Assembly: GCA_013399015.1 (NCBI GenBank)
Contig: VWZX01002966.1
Span: forward strand, 248,001-312,000
DNA length: 64,000 nt
DNA from: Galbula dea
Lineage: Eukaryota; Chordata; Aves; Piciformes; Galbulidae
Direction of reading: 5' to 3'
The notes beneath the pieces are model-generated. The model was not told where the DNA came from. It did no database searches and worked only from the letters and a program-made list of their open reading frames with translations. Made by a program: the position numbers and the translations under genes. Shown here piece after piece: positions 60,258-64,000 of the stretch. Each line of letters begins with the position of its first letter. Positions within the stretch are counted from its first letter, which is position 1.

Positions 60258-62546
60258 CAGGAAGCTATGGCAGTAAGAGCACAACACTTGGTAGCCAAAC
60301 TTCAAGAAACACATAAATGTAGAAATATAACAAGATCAAAATGCCAGACACACTGCTTGTCTCATGTAACACTGACTAATGCACTTCTGTATTTTTGTTA
60401 TTGACTCTTTTCTGTATAAGACAGCAGGCAGAGTCATATGCTGTCCTGTGAGGTTCACGATGTACTTGCATAAATATACTTGCATGGACAAATCTTAAGT
60501 AGTCTTTGTAGTTAATAACACTGACCTAAGTGCAGCCCACCTAGTGTGCACAGGCACCTACAAAGGTAAGGTCAGGACCTTCTGCTCTACTGAAGGAGTC
60601 AGCAGGGCATAGCAGTGTCTCCCTGGCCCTCAGTCCAGATGTGCTCCTATCCTTCTACCCTTACCCCAACCAAAGCTGGAGCTGCCTTCTCCCACCAAAC
60701 AAAGTAGCCCTGCCTCAGGCCAAAGGAACCAAACCTCTTTAGTTTGCTTTATTCGTATACTGATGCAGACACAATCATCTGCAGATTCAACAAAGTCTGT
60801 ATCTCCTTTTTGCTTTGCTTTATACTTTTATAGCTAGAATAGTACAGTATAGTTAAAATGAAATTCTCAGTACCTAAGCTTGTTTAACATGCAACAGCCA
60901 GTTCTGTCTGTACTGAGCCCCTCAGTATTTGCTCCAGAGCAAGTGAAAGACTGTAGAAAGGTCATCAGAGAGGGGTATGAGATACTGCTGCAGCCATAAC
61001 TGAAAGAATTGATGTGAATTTTAGGAGAAAGGACAGATAAAGAAGGCATCAAGAACAGTGAACAAGCTGAGGAAAGAACTGAGTGAGCAGATGAAAAATA
61101 GTAAGGACCAATGTAAGTAAGAAAGAAAGAAGAATAGTTTGAGAAAGAATATACATTTTCATTTGCTTAAAAGCTAAAATATGTGACTATTGCTTAACTT
61201 CTTAAAGGAGAGTGTGGTGATAGGATGTAAGGTCTACAATTTCTGTTTCTCCTGATGGCCAGTATATCTCTCAGACATTTTCTTCGTCAGAGTTTCCAAG
61301 TGCATATTTCGTAAATGAAGCAAAATAAAACCTTCCATAGAAAATAGGTTGATTTATAAAAATAAGCTCATTCAGTTGAAATTGCAATATCTGATGGCCA
61401 TTTGTAGTTCCAGTATCCCATACATCCTCAGCTGTTTTTCAGTTGACAGAGCTGCAAAAGGGTAGTCCAAGTCTCATTCCAACACACTGCCTTATTTAAA
61501 AAGAAAATAGCAAACAAACCCAAAACACTCCCACACCCCCCCTCTACTCCTCTACTGTAATTACTAGCCTTACTGGTGCTTACTGAAGAAAAGACAGCCT
61601 GAGCATAAGTGGAACTCTCATAATCACCTATAAGTTTTGCTGGGAGAAATTTTTGCTTGCTCAATAAGGGGGTACTTTTCTTCCCTACTTCTTCCAGTAA
61701 GGATGATGCTTTCATTATTTTTTAAATGTGTTTGGGTATTTTTTTGTAAGTTTTCCAAAGGGAAAGAAAAGCAGTACAATTGTCTCAAGAGTTAGCCTCT
61801 TGCTGCATCAAAAGAGGTGGTTTAATTTCTTGTAGGAGATAGTAAGTACTGGGTAGGTATGTTTGCATTATGGAACAGGAGAGCAAACTCCTTGTGCTAC
61901 AAATAGGGATGGAGCTGCAGCCAAAATACATATCAAAATCCAACAAGCTGGAGTAGAATAGCTGTGATTTTTTTCAAAAATTTTTTTAAAGCTATCTTTT
62001 TCTTTTGACTGTAATCATTAAACTGTTAACTTTGAACTTAAACAACACTTGCTATATTATTACTCTTGATTAACGAGTTAGTTACATGTATTGTGATGTT
62101 ACTTCTTCCCCTGAGAAAAATCTGTAAGCGTACTTTGAAGCAAGATATTCTGAGATGCAAGAAAATGTGTTCCCTAAAACATGTTGACAGCTTTCAATAG
62201 AGACTGGGATAGCAAGAAACCTCAGCTATGGAAAGAATAATATGCTTAATTTCACAGTTCTTAGAAGTGTTGTCTCCAAAAACACACTTTCTGTACACAT
62301 GTGTAACATATAGAGCGAATGCATAAACCTTTTTGGATTCATGTTCCTAAAAATATCCAAGTCAAAATCCTTTTCTTAAGTGAAATCAGAATTGAAGTTG
62401 ACATATAAAATAGTTGACGTTTCTCTCTTCTCTTAACTTCTAATTTTTTTGCTCATCTCCATTTCTTGGTTTTAATGGAGAATAAATACAAACATTCTGA
62501 AACGTCTTGAGGAAGGATTGTGTTTGCAGTATTTCCATTAATAAAG

Positions 62547-62628
62547 GCCCTGCCCATGGCAGGGGGGTTGAAACTAAATGATCTTTAAGGTCCCTTCCAA
62601 CCTGAGCCATTCTATGATTCTATGATCC
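62547..62628 (+). mobile_element. CR1 LINE, short 3' tail fragment
   Basis: GCCCTGCCCATGGCAGGGGG-TTG-AAACTAAATGATCTTTAAGG-TCCCTTCCAACCTGAGCC is followed by the tail ATTCTATGATTCTATGATCC. This is about 80 bases of the extreme CR1 3' end, little diverged, with two tail octamers. Confidence 0.92.
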
Positions 62629-64000
62629 TATTCCGCATACTAAACAAGACCTAGAGGGTGGTATCTCGGCTTCTGGGTGTCCACATAAACCAAAATCTGA
62701 GACTTTAAGGTTTTCCAATAACTACAAATTGAGGGATGTTACTTTTCTCTAGCTTTTTCCCTTAGCCTTTCAGAACTTCTGGAAACAATTATTTTTATTG
62801 CTCTTACATTCAGGAGTAAAATTTCCTGAAGTTGGGTGTTTAAAGATGTAATCTTGCTCCCATGCAGATGAATTAACCATAAAGTCCATGCAAGACTACT
62901 CAAGCCATGTGACACTTGACCTGCTTATTCACCTGAAAATACTGACTTGCAGTCATGCACTTTCTTCCTGTGTCCCAGTGAAATCCGGTGTGCTTTATTC
63001 TACTAGGGAATACTGTGACTTGTACTTACCAATTTCTGAAAGTTCTGTTGCTTTTCAAAATTGAACCTCTGGACATAAATTCATGTAGAAGTAATTTATT
63101 TCTAAGCCATTTTAATAGGCTTAGGTACTAATTAGTTTCGATTTCTTGATTACTGTCTTTAATCATTTTGTGGCTGGTCACTTGACCCTAATGACTCAAC
63201 CTTTCTAATTTGATTAGGCAGCGGTAAGACTAGCGCCTGGATATAAACTGTTTCTGGAAGAACCTTTAGCATAAATGTCAAAAGAATTGCTCCTCAGATC
63301 CATCATTTCCCTCTTATTTGTACTTAGTGTTTTTCCAATTTAGTAACTGAGGACTTCTAGGAGACCTGATGGGTGCTTGATTCTTTTTGATGTTGTGCTA
63401 GACATACTGAAAACTAAGTCTTGGCATAGTTGGTACTTCATCACTAAGAAGGGGAAAAGACCTATCTGTAATTACTGGGTATGTTCTCATGATGAAACTC
63501 TTTTCCCTAGAAAGAGTTCTTAAAAAGATAAAACAAGATAATGTCAGGGACCTTAGTATGTCCATTCTACTATGAAAGTCATGTCACAAATTTCATTCCA
63601 CTATATGGGATTGTGGAACAATTTAGCATTTCATTCCCTGGAGGCATTCAAGGTGAGGCTGGACAGGGTTCTGAGCAACCTGATTTAGTTGGGGATGTCC
63701 CTGCTCACTGTAGGGGGTTGGACTAGATGACCTCTGGAGGTCCCTTCCAACCCAGATGATTCTAGAGTCTATGATTTTCCTTAAGTTTCTACTGCATCTT
63801 TTGTGTAAATAGAAGAATTAATGAAAATATAGTACATAAAGTGGTTTTACATCAAGTTATTTGACTTTGTGTGTCTTATTTAATCATTGTGTTACTTCCT
63901 GCTAAAACTTGCATAAGAGGAGATGACTTGTAATATGAATGGAAAACAAATCATAAGACTGTATTCTGCTTTCATTTCCACTATTGGAGTTTGTATGTAC
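62629..64000. other. Intergenic region to window end, no gene found
   Basis: Unique sequence interrupted by the CR1 fragment at 63634-63776. A TAAT-rich stretch with an AP-1 site lies at 63100-63330. The last 220 bases are AT-rich and featureless. Confidence 0.65.
63634..63776 (+). mobile_element. CR1 LINE, short 3' fragment
   Basis: TTCCCTGGAGGCATTCAAGG, TGAGGCTGGACAGGGTTCTG, GAGCAACCTGATTTAGTTGG, GGACTAGATGACCTCTGGAG and GGTCCCTTCCAACCCAGATG follow in CR1 order, ending GATTCTAGAGTCTATGATT. About 143 bases of the 3' end are present. Confidence 0.92.

Larger units (their letters stand above)
52124..62546. other. Intergenic region, no gene found; candidate non-coding elements
   Basis: About 10.4 kb between CR1 fragments. 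It contains a coding-like but unrecognised patch (54283-54480), a nested hairpin (54579-54635), candidate conserved non-coding segments (55260-56100 and 59100-59700) and a pair of MEF2-like sites (60228-60257). The remainder is AT-rich with short homopolymer runs. Confidence 0.65.

Noticed and set aside
1..64000. Search for CRISPR arrays, operons, phage or toxin-antitoxin systems, tRNA and rRNA genes
   Set aside because: The window is vertebrate nuclear DNA; no spaced repeats, ribosomal sequence or clear tRNA cloverleaf was seen, though a covariance-model scan could not be run.

Overview
The window comes from a vertebrate nuclear genome, almost certainly a bird. It contains split coding exons with canonical GT/AG introns. 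It also contains several copies of CR1, the LINE whose 3' ends carry the octamer-like tail ATTCTATG/ATTCTATGATTCT and which dominates avian genomes. Introns of about 1.5 to 10 kb are compact for this gene compared with mammals. There is no bacterial, plasmid or phage content. I found no CRISPR array, no operon and no multi-gene system.

One protein-coding gene can be supported: the 3' part of the Eph receptor tyrosine kinase EPHA3 (chicken CEK4 orthologue), on the + strand. Six coding exons (4116-4177, 6445-6654, 16666-16815, 18719-18912, 28844-28999, 30454-30559) join in consistent phase. They encode about the last 291 residues: the kinase domain from the hinge onward, the juxta-SAM linker, the SAM domain and a C-terminal Pro-Val-Pro-Val tail. 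By the family's 17-exon layout these are exons 12-17. The extracellular, transmembrane and N-lobe exons lie upstream of base 1. The 3' UTR probably runs from 30560 to about 33758, ending after an AATAAA at 33736.

Layout: 1-4115 is the end of an upstream intron, with a CR1 tail. 4116-30559 holds the exons and five introns, including two antisense CR1 copies at 9481-10118 and 14323-14936; the second keeps an open reverse-transcriptase C-terminus. 30560-33758 is 3' UTR with AU-rich and Pumilio-like elements. 33759-64000 is about 30 kb in which I can defend no gene: AT-rich desert with three sense CR1 fragments, simple repeats, and a few short stretches with transcription-factor-like motifs that could be conserved non-coding elements. 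Every open frame there is short, lacks a recognisable family and overlaps frames on the other strand.

The most checkable points are: two unusual residues in the EPHA3 coding exons (Val to Ala in the kinase DVW motif, Phe to Ser at the start of the SAM region); a perfect palindromic CRE about 200 bp past the probable poly(A) site; and clustered motif candidates near 55-56, 59-60 and 63 kb. None amounts to a new biological system.
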